Assembly: GCF_034067285.1 (NCBI RefSeq)
Contig: NZ_CP139286.1
Location: 310,001-374,000 of the forward strand
Reading direction: 5' to 3'
Source of the DNA: Acinetobacter pittii
Lineage (GTDB): Bacteria; Pseudomonadota; Gammaproteobacteria; Pseudomonadales; Moraxellaceae
Length of the DNA stretch: 64,000 nt
Shown here: positions 39,820 through 47,633 of the stretch, piece by piece
Layout of the letters: every line of letters begins with the position of its first letter
How positions within the stretch are numbered: position 1 is the stretch's first letter
Made by a program: the position numbers and the translations under genes
Notes under the pieces: model-generated
What the model saw: the letters and a program-made list of their open reading frames with translations, nothing else
Told to the model about the DNA's origin: nothing
Database searches by the model: none

Positions 39820-40263
39820 ATGAATATTTTCGAAGCATTAAGAGAAAGCCATGAAAATCAACGAAACCTTTCTGAGCAATTAATCCAGACACATGGTTTA
39901 ACCGAAGAACGAAAAGAATTATTTGATGCATTAAAAAATGAACTTTATGCCCATTCAGTTGCTGAAGACCGTTATCTCTATATTCCTTTAATGTTTGATG
40001 ATGTGGGTTTAGATATTACGAGACATGCTTTATCCGAACATCATGAAATGGATGAGTTGGTTGAACAGCTTGAAAAAACCGATATGAGTAGCCCTAGCTG
40101 GTTAGCAACCGCAAAACAGTTGAGTGAAAAAGTCCATCACCATTTAAAAGAAGAAGAGCATAAGTTTTTCCAGCAAGCTGGAAAAATTCTGAAAGACAGT
40201 GAAAAAGAAACGCTGGGTAATAAATATTTAAAGGAATATAAAAAGTATAAGAAGCAGCAGTAG
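39820..40263 (+). CDS. Hemerythrin-like domain protein
   Basis: 147 residues from the ATG at 39820, which is spaced well from AGGAAGAG; an ATG at 39808 adds four residues. All-helical, with candidate iron ligands His11 (RESHENQR), His45 and Glu49 (YAHSVAED), the SEHHEMDE pair and HHHLKEEEHKFF. The spacing fits the hemerythrin HHE cation-binding family, which binds a di-iron site and responds to oxygen, NO or iron. Lysine-rich C-terminus. No partner gene is obvious; convergent with the next gene. Confidence 0.85.
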   Translation: MNIFEALRESHENQRNLSEQLIQTHGLTEERKELFDALKNELYAHSVAEDRYLYIPLMFDDVGLDITRHALSEHHEMDELVEQLEKTDMSSPSWLATAKQLSEKVHHHLKEEEHKFFQQAGKILKDSEKETLGNKYLKEYKKYKKQQ

Positions 40264-40270
40264 AGCAAAC

Positions 40271-41134
40271 CTACGCAGCTTTTCTAGTACTTCTTAAAGT
40301 AACCCCAATTGAGGCCAGCATTACACAAGCCAAAGCCACCCATTGCAGCGTGCTGATTTCTTCGTGAAGTAATAAGAAACCCGTTAATGCTGCCAATGCT
40401 GGTGCTAAACTCGTTAGAGTACCGTAAGTTAATTTATTGAGTTGTTTGAGTGCCATTAAGTCGAGTGCATAGGGAATAGCAGTCGCTAAAACCGCAATAA
40501 GTAATGCTTTACCCCAGTACTGCGTCTCAAGTAATGCAGGAGCATTATGCCAGATCCCAATTGGTAATAATGCAAGTGCAGATACGCCAATTCCAATTGT
40601 TAATGCATGCATCCCTATATTTTGAGTCACTACTTTATGGCCGAAATAAATATAGAAGGCCCAGCAAAGCCCTGCTCCTAGAGCACAAGCTGCACCTAAA
40701 TACGAGAAATGGTGTTGAACTGGGTTTTGCCAAGGTACCATAAGTGCGATGCCTAACATGGCAAGCGCTACCCAAATGTAGTCACTCTTTTGTTTAATAG
40801 AAAGAAGCGCAAGGCCTAATGGACCAATAAACTCTAAGCCAACAGCAATACCTTGGGGTAATTTTCCGAGCGAAGTATAAAATAGGATATTCATTAACCC
40901 TAAAGATGCGCAGTACATCAACAAATCACGCCATTTTAAGTAGGGTAAGCGAGACCAGATTTTCCATGAACGAAACATGACGGCAACAATAACTGCTGCA
41001 AAACAGAGTCTTAAAATTGTGACAGTGAGCGGGTCTAATGTAGCAATGAGCTGCTTGGCAAATGAAGCGCTGATTTGATAAGAAACCATCGACAAAATCA
41101 TATACAGCACAGCAATAATTGGAAGATTTTGCAT
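40271..41134 (-). CDS. EamA/DMT family exporter (RhtA-like), copy 1
   Basis: 287 residues, about 10 membrane helices in two EamA repeats (about 8-140 and 150-280). Similar throughout to the next minus-strand gene: the segments MNxLFYxSxxxLPxGIAVxxEFIGPL and LxxLxPAxAALxGFxxLxE occur in both. RhtA-like exporters expel amino acids such as threonine or homoserine; the substrate here is unknown. Ends only 7 bases from the convergent hemerythrin gene. Confidence 0.88.
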   Translation of the reverse strand: MQNLPIIAVLYMILSMVSYQISASFAKQLIATLDPLTVTILRLCFAAVIVAVMFRSWKIWSRLPYLKWRDLLMYCASLGLMNILFYTSLGKLPQGIAVGLEFIGPLGLALLSIKQKSDYIWVALAMLGIALMVPWQNPVQHHFSYLGAACALGAGLCWAFYIYFGHKVVTQNIGMHALTIGIGVSALALLPIGIWHNAPALLETQYWGKALLIAVLATAIPYALDLMALKQLNKLTYGTLTSLAPALAALTGFLLLHEEISTLQWVALACVMLASIGVTLRSTRKAA

Positions 41135-41224
41135 GGAAAAACCTTAGCGCTTCATTTGATATTTAAAAAATAATAGGAGTCAATTATAACGAATACTGAG
41201 TTTTAACTGGCAACGATCATTAAA

Positions 41225-42109
41225 TTAACTTGCCGCTTTTTCACGTTCTTGGCGAGCTTTTTGGGTGGTTATGGTACAACCAACAGAAGCGGTAATAATG
41301 GTTGCAAGTGCTAGCCATTGGTTCCATAAAAGATATTCGCCTAAAAAGATAAAACCAGATAGCGCTGCAACTGCGGGTTCTAGGCTCATCAATGTTCCAA
41401 AGCTTAAAGGCGTCAAATTGCGCAGCGCCAACATTTCTAAAGAGAACGGGAGTGCACTGGCTAAAATGGCTAAACCGATAAAATAGAAAAGATAGGGAAG
41501 TTCTATCACTTGCCCAATTGAACCTGAGAACAGAGTAATGGGTAATAAGATACATGCACCCACACTCATTCCTAAACACACCGTGTGATTTCCGGAAATA
41601 CCTGAAGGTTTCTGCCCAGCAATAATATAAAGTGCCCAACAAGCGCCTGCGCTAACAGCAAATAACACCCCAATCCAATCTAGACTATGGACCTGATTGA
41701 AAGGGAAAAGTAAAATCAGCCCAATAATTGCGAAGCTCACCCAAACAAAATCATATTTTTGGCGTGCGTGGTATAACGCCACACTTAAAGGACCAATAAA
41801 CTCAAAAGCAACCGCGATCCCAATTGGTAAGCGTTCAATCGACAGATAAAACAGTGCGTTCATTCCTGCAAGCGCAAATCCATAAGCCAAGATTGCTTTC
41901 CAATGAACCTGACTAAAATTAATTCGCCAAATTCTAAAAATAAAGGCAAGAATAATTGCACCTAGGCATAAGCGCATTGCGGAGACAGTGAGCACAGGAA
42001 AGTTCTGAAACAGAATTTTTGCTAAAGATGCACTGCTTTGTACGCTTAACATAGCGAGAATAAGAAAGCCCAAAGCATGCAGCTGAGATTTCTGGTTCGA
42101 ACTGGACAT
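41225..42109 (-). CDS. EamA/DMT family exporter (RhtA-like), copy 2
   Basis: 294 residues from the ATG at 42109 (MSSSNQKSQLHALGF). An ATG at 42178 is open too but would make the coding region run through the serA terminator, so it is rejected; no strong ribosome site is seen for either. Ten predicted membrane helices in two EamA repeats. A diverged tandem duplicate of the preceding entry. C-terminus is Lys/Arg/Glu-rich. Confidence 0.87.
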   Translation of the reverse strand: MSSSNQKSQLHALGFLILAMLSVQSSASLAKILFQNFPVLTVSAMRLCLGAIILAFIFRIWRINFSQVHWKAILAYGFALAGMNALFYLSIERLPIGIAVAFEFIGPLSVALYHARQKYDFVWVSFAIIGLILLFPFNQVHSLDWIGVLFAVSAGACWALYIIAGQKPSGISGNHTVCLGMSVGACILLPITLFSGSIGQVIELPYLFYFIGLAILASALPFSLEMLALRNLTPLSFGTLMSLEPAVAALSGFIFLGEYLLWNQWLALATIITASVGCTITTQKARQEREKAAS

Positions 42110-42161
42110 TTTATTATTTGATCGATTGGTATACTTTTCACATGATAATGTAAATGCCCAT

Positions 42162-42190
42162 AAAAAAGCCACAGACATTGCTGTGGCTTT
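42162..42190 (-). terminator. Intrinsic terminator after serA
   Basis: AAAGCCACAG (42165-42174) pairs with CTGTGGCTTT (42181-42190); the A-run at 42162-42167 gives the T-run on the minus strand. Confidence 0.85.
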
Positions 42191-42207
42191 TAAATTTACA
42201 GTTCGTA

Positions 42208-43440
42208 TTAGAACAATACGCGCACGCGAATTGTACCTTCAACTTCATGCAACATATCTAAAGCTTCGTGAGAAGCAGAAGCGTCAACGTCCATGACGAG
42301 GTAACCGATGTCGCCTTTAGTCATAAGTGACTGACCAGAAATGTTGATGCCTTGTTCAGCAAACAAGTTGTTGATTTTAGACAATACACCTGGCACGTTT
42401 TTGTGGATGTGCAATAAACGGTGTTGGCCAGCTGTCAATGGCAATGCGATTTCTGGGAAGTTAACCGCAGAAAGTGTCATACCTTTATCAGAGTAAGCAA
42501 CAAATTTCTCTGCAACTTCTAAACCGATGTTTGCTTGCGCTTCCATGGTTGAACCACCAACGTGAGGAGTTAAAATCACGTTGTCTAAGCCGCGAAGTGG
42601 AGACTGGAATTCTTCACCGTTTGCTTTTGGCTCTTTCGGGAATACGTCAACTGCTGCACCAGCAATATGACCAGATTTGATTGCATCAGCTAAATCTTCA
42701 ATCACTACACATGTACCACGTGCAGCATTTAAGAAAATCGCGCCTTCTTTCATTTTCGCAAATTGTTCTTTAGTGAAGAAGTTGCGTGTAGACGGAACAT
42801 CTGGCACATGTAAAGTCACAACATCTGCAGTTGCTAAAAGCTCATCTAAAGAACCAACTTGGCGAGCATTACCCATTGGTAATTTAGTTACTGCATCATA
42901 ATAAATGACATGCATACCCATGCTTTCAGCAAGAACTGAAAGTTGAGAACCGATGGAACCATAACCCACAATACCTAAAGTTTTGCCACGAGTTTCAAAA
43001 GAACCGACAGCAGACTTGTCCCAACCACCACGATGACAAGCCGCCGATTTTTCAGGAACACGGCGAAGAAGAAGAATCGTTTGGGCAAGTACAAGCTCTG
43101 CAACCGAACGCGTATTTGAATACGGTGCGTTAAATACAGGAATACCACGTGCCATTGCTGCTTTAAGATCAACTTGGTTTGTTCCGATACAGAAACAACC
43201 TACTGCGATCAATTTATTTGCAGCTTCGAAAACTTCTTCAGTCAATTGGGTACGCGAACGAATACCAATAAAGTGAGCATCTTTAATTGCTTCTTTAAGC
43301 GCTTCGCCTTCAAGAGCAGTTTTACGATAGTCAATATTGGTGTAACCCGCAGCGTTTAAAGTATCGACTGCGTTTTGGTGAACGCCTTCTAACAAAAGGA
43401 AACGGATTTTATCTTTAGGTAGTGAAAGATGTTGGCTCAT
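42208..43440 (-). CDS. serA: D-3-phosphoglycerate dehydrogenase
   Basis: 410 residues, the same length as E. coli SerA. First step of serine synthesis from 3-phosphoglycerate. Rossmann motif GYGSIGSQ (about 158), catalytic Arg in NAARGT, Glu in FPKEP and His in LTPHVGGST (about 290), then a C-terminal ACT domain (about 335-410) for serine inhibition. SerA of this type can reduce 2-oxoglutarate to D-2-hydroxyglutarate, which the divergent gene at 43820 would reoxidise. Confidence 0.97.
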   Translation of the reverse strand: MSQHLSLPKDKIRFLLLEGVHQNAVDTLNAAGYTNIDYRKTALEGEALKEAIKDAHFIGIRSRTQLTEEVFEAANKLIAVGCFCIGTNQVDLKAAMARGIPVFNAPYSNTRSVAELVLAQTILLLRRVPEKSAACHRGGWDKSAVGSFETRGKTLGIVGYGSIGSQLSVLAESMGMHVIYYDAVTKLPMGNARQVGSLDELLATADVVTLHVPDVPSTRNFFTKEQFAKMKEGAIFLNAARGTCVVIEDLADAIKSGHIAGAAVDVFPKEPKANGEEFQSPLRGLDNVILTPHVGGSTMEAQANIGLEVAEKFVAYSDKGMTLSAVNFPEIALPLTAGQHRLLHIHKNVPGVLSKINNLFAEQGINISGQSLMTKGDIGYLVMDVDASASHEALDMLHEVEGTIRVRVLF

Positions 43441-43819
43441 TACGGCTCCGCTACAAAGGCCAAATTTGGTGGCGGTATAATAACATACTGGGCAGCGCTA
43501 TAGATATTTCGTTTATACCATCGCCTTATGGCAATTTTATCTATGTCTAATCACTTCTGTTTATGGCTTGTCGAGCATTTAAAAATATGCTTTGGTTGTT
43601 ATTTAAATGCAATTTTTCTCTGAAAGCCCCATAGAAAGTATTTATTTACGTTAAACATGTTTTGTAGTGACAGTATCTCTATTCTGAACTTTATCGCTTG
43701 CGCGGATACATGTAGAATATAGGAGTTCCTTGAACATTATGGCTTTGCTCAAGTGAGAACCTTGAGGAATATGAGGTCATAGTCCCACCACAGTTTACTT
43801 CTTGCTAGGTCTGCAAACG
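43441..43819. promoter_or_regulatory. Divergent promoter region serA / D-2-hydroxyglutarate dehydrogenase
   Basis: 379 non-coding bases. On the plus strand a TAGAAT at about 43711 is a possible -10 element; on the minus strand no sure promoter was assigned. No open reading frame or strong dyad is seen. Confidence 0.4.
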
Positions 43820-45229
43820 ATGAATGCTCCAGTCGCTTTAACACCTGAGTTACTCACCCAATTAACAGCAATCGTTGGTGAAAACCGTATTAAAACCGAT
43901 GCTGATAGTCTCGAAAACTGGGGTAAAGATCATACCAAGCATTTTAATCCGAACCCATCGGTCATCGTTTTTCCATCAACGACTGAACAAGTTCAGGCAG
44001 TTGTAAAGCTTGCGAACCAATTTAATATCGCGATTACACCGTCAGGTGGTCGTACTGGTCTCTCTGCTGGTGCGGTAGCAACCAATGGTGAAATTGTCAT
44101 TAGCATGGACAAAATGAACCAAATTCTTGAGTTCTTCCCGGCAGATCGTATGGTTCGAGTGCAAGCTGGTGTTGTGACTGAGCAATTGCAGAATTATGCA
44201 GAAGAACAAGGCATGTATTATCCAGTGGACTTTGCGTCAGCAGGTTCTAGCCAGATTGGCGGTAATATCGGTACTAATGCCGGTGGTATTAAAGTTATTA
44301 AATATGGCATGACACGTAACTGGGTGCTTGGCTTAACCGTAGTGACTGGTAAAGGCGATATTCTACGTTTAAACAAAGGCATGGTTAAAAATGCAACTGG
44401 TTATGCATTACAGCATTTGTTTATTGGTGGGGAAGGTACATTAGGTTTAGTGACTGAAGCAGAAATTAAACTTGAGCGTCAACCACAAAACTTACAAGTA
44501 TTAGTTTTAGGTGTTCCTGATTTTGATGCAGTAATGCCTGTACTACATGCGTTCCAAAAAGATATCGATTTAACTGCCTTTGAGTTCTTTGGTGAACTTG
44601 CAATGCAAAAAGTTTTAAATAATGGTCATGTACAACGTCCATTCGAAACTGAATGCCCGTTCTATGTATTGCTTGAGTTTGAAGCACCATACGAGCCGAT
44701 TATCGATAAAGCAATGGAGATTTTCGAGCATTGCATGGAGCAAGGTTGGGTACTTGATGGTGTAATGAGCCAGAGTCTTGACCAAGTAGAAAGTTTATGG
44801 CGTTTACGTGAAGATATTTCTGAATCTATCGCGCCGTTTATTCCATACAAAAATGATATTTCAGTGTTAATTACTTACGTGCCAGCATTTATTCGTGAGA
44901 TTGATGCAATTGTTCAAGAAAACTATCCAGACTTTGAAATTTGCTGGTTTGGTCATATCGGTGACGGTAACTTGCACTTAAATATTTTAAAACCTGAAAA
45001 CTTAACCAAAGATGAGTTCTTTGCGAAGTGTCAGGTGGTGAATAAATATGTGTTTGATACCGTGAAAAAATACGATGGTTCTATCTCTGCTGAACATGGT
45101 GTAGGCATGACGAAAAAGCCGTATTTGGAATACTCGCGTTCGCCTGAAGAAATTGAATATATGAAGGCATTGAAAAAAGTATTTGACCCAAATGGTTTGA
45201 TGAATCCGGGTAAATTATTTGATCTTTAA
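43820..45229 (+). CDS. FAD-dependent D-2-hydroxyglutarate dehydrogenase
   Basis: 469 residues from the ATG at 43820 (MNAPVALTPELL). PCMH-type FAD domain with PSGGRTGLSAGA (about 74-85) and GGNIGTNAGGIKVIKYG (about 152), and the C-terminal FAD-oxidase domain with the metal motif HIGDGNLHLN (about 381) and SAEHGVGM (about 420). The family includes glycolate and D-lactate dehydrogenases, but the divergent serA points to D-2-hydroxyglutarate, as established for Pseudomonas stutzeri, where this enzyme pulls SerA forward by removing its by-product. Terminator follows. Confidence 0.88.
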   Translation: MNAPVALTPELLTQLTAIVGENRIKTDADSLENWGKDHTKHFNPNPSVIVFPSTTEQVQAVVKLANQFNIAITPSGGRTGLSAGAVATNGEIVISMDKMNQILEFFPADRMVRVQAGVVTEQLQNYAEEQGMYYPVDFASAGSSQIGGNIGTNAGGIKVIKYGMTRNWVLGLTVVTGKGDILRLNKGMVKNATGYALQHLFIGGEGTLGLVTEAEIKLERQPQNLQVLVLGVPDFDAVMPVLHAFQKDIDLTAFEFFGELAMQKVLNNGHVQRPFETECPFYVLLEFEAPYEPIIDKAMEIFEHCMEQGWVLDGVMSQSLDQVESLWRLREDISESIAPFIPYKNDISVLITYVPAFIREIDAIVQENYPDFEICWFGHIGDGNLHLNILKPENLTKDEFFAKCQVVNKYVFDTVKKYDGSISAEHGVGMTKKPYLEYSRSPEEIEYMKALKKVFDPNGLMNPGKLFDL

Positions 45230-45276
45230 GTTAGATCTATTTTGTAGAGCTACATAGTTTCTACAGAGTAACCGAC

Positions 45277-45310
45277 AAAGCCATAGCATCATAAAGCTAT
45301 GGCTTTTGTT
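45277..45310 (+). terminator. Intrinsic terminator
   Basis: AAAGCCATAGC (45277-45287) pairs with GCTATGGCTTT (45296-45306), followed by T-rich bases. It ends the D-2-hydroxyglutarate dehydrogenase transcript, just before the next lipoprotein gene. Confidence 0.82.
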
Positions 45311-45324
45311 TTTTGGTGATAAAA

Positions 45325-45693
45325 ATGCAACGTTTATTTTTAATTTCAGCGCTTTGTGCGGGACTTTTTACTGGCTGTGCGACCACCAGTAAATTAATTC
45401 CTTTTGTGGCTTCTGAAACCCCAATGCAACAAGTACTTAAAGCTCAACCAGAGATCGTAAAAGAGCATAACAATACCTCAGTTCAGCAAGTATTTAACCG
45501 CGTAGAATCTCCAACAGTTTCCCGTATTACCGTGATTCAAACTGGTTTAATGGATGATTCTGTTTCTGCAATCCGAACAGAATATTCATTTAAATTGATT
45601 GATGAAAAGTGGCAATTACAAAATAAACAAAAGAGCTATCAATGCGCGAGAGGGAAAGGCTCTAGAGGCTTTCAAACGCAGCTTTGTTCTTAA
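45325..45693 (+). CDS. Small lipoprotein of unknown function, paralogue A
   Basis: 122 residues from the ATG at 45325 (GGTGAT upstream). Signal peptide with lipobox FTGC, Cys18. The mature part shares with the gene at 46900 a pattern of MQQVL.AQPEIV, a variable middle, ITVIQT, SAIRTEYSFKL, W-[QK]-[LI]-x-NK and the ending SYQCARGKG...FQTQLC. Two cysteines in the C-terminal motif probably form a disulfide. No function known. Single gene between two terminators. Confidence 0.8.
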   Translation: MQRLFLISALCAGLFTGCATTSKLIPFVASETPMQQVLKAQPEIVKEHNNTSVQQVFNRVESPTVSRITVIQTGLMDDSVSAIRTEYSFKLIDEKWQLQNKQKSYQCARGKGSRGFQTQLCS

Positions 45694-45697
45694 AAAT

Positions 45698-45730
45698 AAA
45701 AAAGACGATAAATATATCGTCTTTTTTTTT
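45698..45730. terminator. Bidirectional terminator
   Basis: AAAGACGATA and TATCGTCTTT pair around AATA, with A- and T-runs on both sides; serves lipoprotein A and the convergent ygiN-like gene. Confidence 0.88.
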
Positions 45731-45744
45731 ATGGACTAAATAAA

Positions 45745-46059
45745 TTATACGCCGCTTTCTAATATTTTAATTTTGACATCAACAACATCATCTTTAACTG
45801 CTGCGTGATGTGCTTGCATATGCGGGGTAGCTAAATGTGCTTCAAGGTGAGCCACACTTTCCCATTTTTCCAACATGACAATTGTGTCAGGTTCTTGAGT
45901 CTGGAAGCTCGCATTTGACTTGTGATCAACTAAAGGTTCATAACCATGGCAACCATCTTCTGCTAAAACAGTGGGAATGATTTTTTGAAAGGCATCCAAT
46001 ACATTCTGGCGATGTTGTCCGCCCGATTGAGTACGAATTTCCGCAATAATGGTTAGCAT
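45745..46059 (-). CDS. Antibiotic-biosynthesis-monooxygenase-fold quinol monooxygenase (YgiN-like)
   Basis: 104 residues from the ATG at 46059 (GGAGAAATCC upstream). ABM dimeric ferredoxin-like fold with LTIIAEIRTQSG, GCHGYEP and the central EKWESVAHLEAHLATPHMQAH. In E. coli ygiN lies directly downstream of mdaB, just as here, and the two are thought to form a quinone redox cycle. Thirteen bases separate it from mdaB. Confidence 0.85.
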   Translation of the reverse strand: MLTIIAEIRTQSGGQHRQNVLDAFQKIIPTVLAEDGCHGYEPLVDHKSNASFQTQEPDTIVMLEKWESVAHLEAHLATPHMQAHHAAVKDDVVDVKIKILESGV

Positions 46060-46072
46060 GGATTTCTCCTTA

Positions 46073-46660
46073 TTAGGCTGCTGCAAATACAGTATTTAAG
46101 TGTGCTTTATATTCTTCAATATAACTATCAACGTCAGGCATTTTAATCACGTCGTTTACAATAAAGGTAGGTAATGTAGTCATGCCTAAGAATTGATTGG
46201 CCTTATGAAATGGTAAATAAACGCCGTCTACCCCTATGCCATGGAAGAACTGATCTGCATCGTCAAATGCTTCCATCGGTGCATTCCAGGTGAGTGATAG
46301 CATATATTTTTTGTCATGGATTAAACCACCTGAACCATATTTTTTTGAGGCATCGGAACGGCTACGACCATCACTTGCATAAAGGGAACCATGGCCTGTG
46401 GTAAACACATCATCAATATATTTTTTGACTGTCCAAGGTGCACCCATCCACCAGCCTGGCATTTGATAGATAACGACATCTGCCCACAAGTATTTTTCAA
46501 CTTCACTTTCAGCATCATAATTGCTGTCTGCACGGGTGACTTGAACTTCGTGTCCGAGTTCCGTGAGGTGTGTAGTTGCGAGGGTGGTTAATGTGTCATT
46601 TAATTCACCGTTTGAATGGGCAAATTGTTTAGCGCCATTAATCACTAAAATCTTACTCAT
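46073..46660 (-). CDS. mdaB: MdaB-type NADPH:quinone reductase
   Basis: 195 residues from the ATG at 46660 (MSKILVINGAKQFAHSNGELN). Flavodoxin-like fold that binds FAD; the YQMPGWWMGAPWTVKKYIDDVF segment (about 69-90) and SLTWNAPMEAFDD (about 126) are typical of MdaB. It reduces quinones by two electrons and so protects against redox cycling. Length equals E. coli MdaB (193). Operon with the ygiN-like gene. Confidence 0.92.
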   Translation of the reverse strand: MSKILVINGAKQFAHSNGELNDTLTTLATTHLTELGHEVQVTRADSNYDAESEVEKYLWADVVIYQMPGWWMGAPWTVKKYIDDVFTTGHGSLYASDGRSRSDASKKYGSGGLIHDKKYMLSLTWNAPMEAFDDADQFFHGIGVDGVYLPFHKANQFLGMTTLPTFIVNDVIKMPDVDSYIEEYKAHLNTVFAAA

Positions 46661-46748
46661 GGAGGTTGCTCTCATTAAATTCCTGTATTTGAGACATACT
46701 CTATGAGATTTACTGTTGTAGAAAAATGCATGAATTGGAAAAATATTA

Positions 46749-46763
46749 TTGATTAAAAATCAA
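46749..46763. promoter_or_regulatory. Inverted repeat in the mdaB / lipoprotein B divergent region
   Basis: TTGATT-AAA-AATCAA is a perfect 6-base dyad about 90 bases upstream of mdaB, flanked by a further ATT/AAT. It is a plausible operator, for example of a LysR-type regulator, but no regulator gene is adjacent. Confidence 0.35.
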
Positions 46764-46899
46764 CAATTATTAAGATTTTTCTTTTTAAAAACTTCCTATC
46801 TCATTCATATCACTCATCTTATGGATGTTTACAAAGTTCAAAGGAAAAAACAGCTTATTCGTTTTAGCATTAATTCTGAGTAAATAGAGGGGAAGGATA

Positions 46900-47265
46900 A
46901 TGAAAAAAAATTGTTTGTTGATTATTTTCAGCTTAGGCATATTAACGGCTTGTGTTCCGCCTCAAAATTCTTCGACTCAACTTGCTGATAGTCCGATACA
47001 GGCCGTATTACTTGATCAACCAGATCTTTTAAATGATGCAAGCAATTTAGATATTTCGCAGCAAATGAATGCTGCAGATGATCCTTCCAATGCGCAAGTT
47101 ACTATTTTACAAACAGAGCCTAGTCCAGATGCTGTCTCGAAAACACGTACTGAATATTTATTAAAACGAGATCAGCAAGTTTGGAAAATTGTGAATAAAA
47201 AGCAAAGCTATCAATGTACAAAAGGGGAGGAAACCACAGACTTTCAAGTTAATCCTTGTCCTTAA
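46900..47265 (+). CDS. Small lipoprotein of unknown function, paralogue B
   Basis: 121 residues. Signal peptide with lipobox LTAC, Cys18, exactly as in the protein at 45325. Shared features: IQAVLLDQPDLL, VTILQTEPSPDAVSKTRTEY, QVWKIVNKKQSYQC and a C-terminal FQVNPCP. The linker differs and is richer in Asp and Asn. GGGGAAGG ribosome site. Function unknown; probably an outer-membrane or periplasmic lipoprotein. Confidence 0.8.
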   Translation: MKKNCLLIIFSLGILTACVPPQNSSTQLADSPIQAVLLDQPDLLNDASNLDISQQMNAADDPSNAQVTILQTEPSPDAVSKTRTEYLLKRDQQVWKIVNKKQSYQCTKGEETTDFQVNPCP

Positions 47266-47373
47266 TGTTTAATTTTTTATCGAAAATGTGGATAACTTTG
47301 ATTTTGTACACAACAGAGATTTTTAGTTTTTTTAGGGCAAAAACTGAAATTTGAATTTCTTGAAATTGCATGA

Positions 47374-47402
47374 TTGCTGATCAATTTAAAAAATGCTATT
47401 GT
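47374..47402 (+). promoter_or_regulatory. Candidate sigma-70 promoter of craA
   Basis: TTGCTG (47374-47379), 17-base spacer, TATTGT (47397-47402). Transcription would begin near 47409, exactly at the first hairpin of the leader. Confidence 0.5.
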
Positions 47403-47633
47403 TGCGCTCGGCAATTGTGCCGATTGGTAAAAATTACCGAATCTCACGTCATATATTTTTTTCTCGTTTTAGACACCTTGTGAATACGGTGTTTCACATT
47501 CTAAACATGCACTCTCACGGCATATAACAACTTAACTAAAGATTGATTGACCATACATGTCATCGTCATGACTACATCTTATTTTTTAGATAGTCATAGA
47601 GACATATGGCCGCTATTTTGAAGTGTAAAACTC
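47403..47633 (+). promoter_or_regulatory. Structured 5' leader of craA
   Basis: About 225 non-coding bases with four short perfect stems: CGGCA-ATTG-TGCCG (47409-47422), GGTAA-AAA-TTACC (47426-47438), ACACC/GGTGT (47473-47492) and GTCAT-CGTC-ATGAC (47559-47572). No riboswitch class that I know fits. The preceding 47266-47373 is plain AT-rich sequence. Confidence 0.45.

Noticed and set aside
42110..42178. N-terminal extension of the second EamA protein
   Set aside because: It would read through the serA terminator hairpin and adds residues unlike the family; the ATG at 42109 is preferred.
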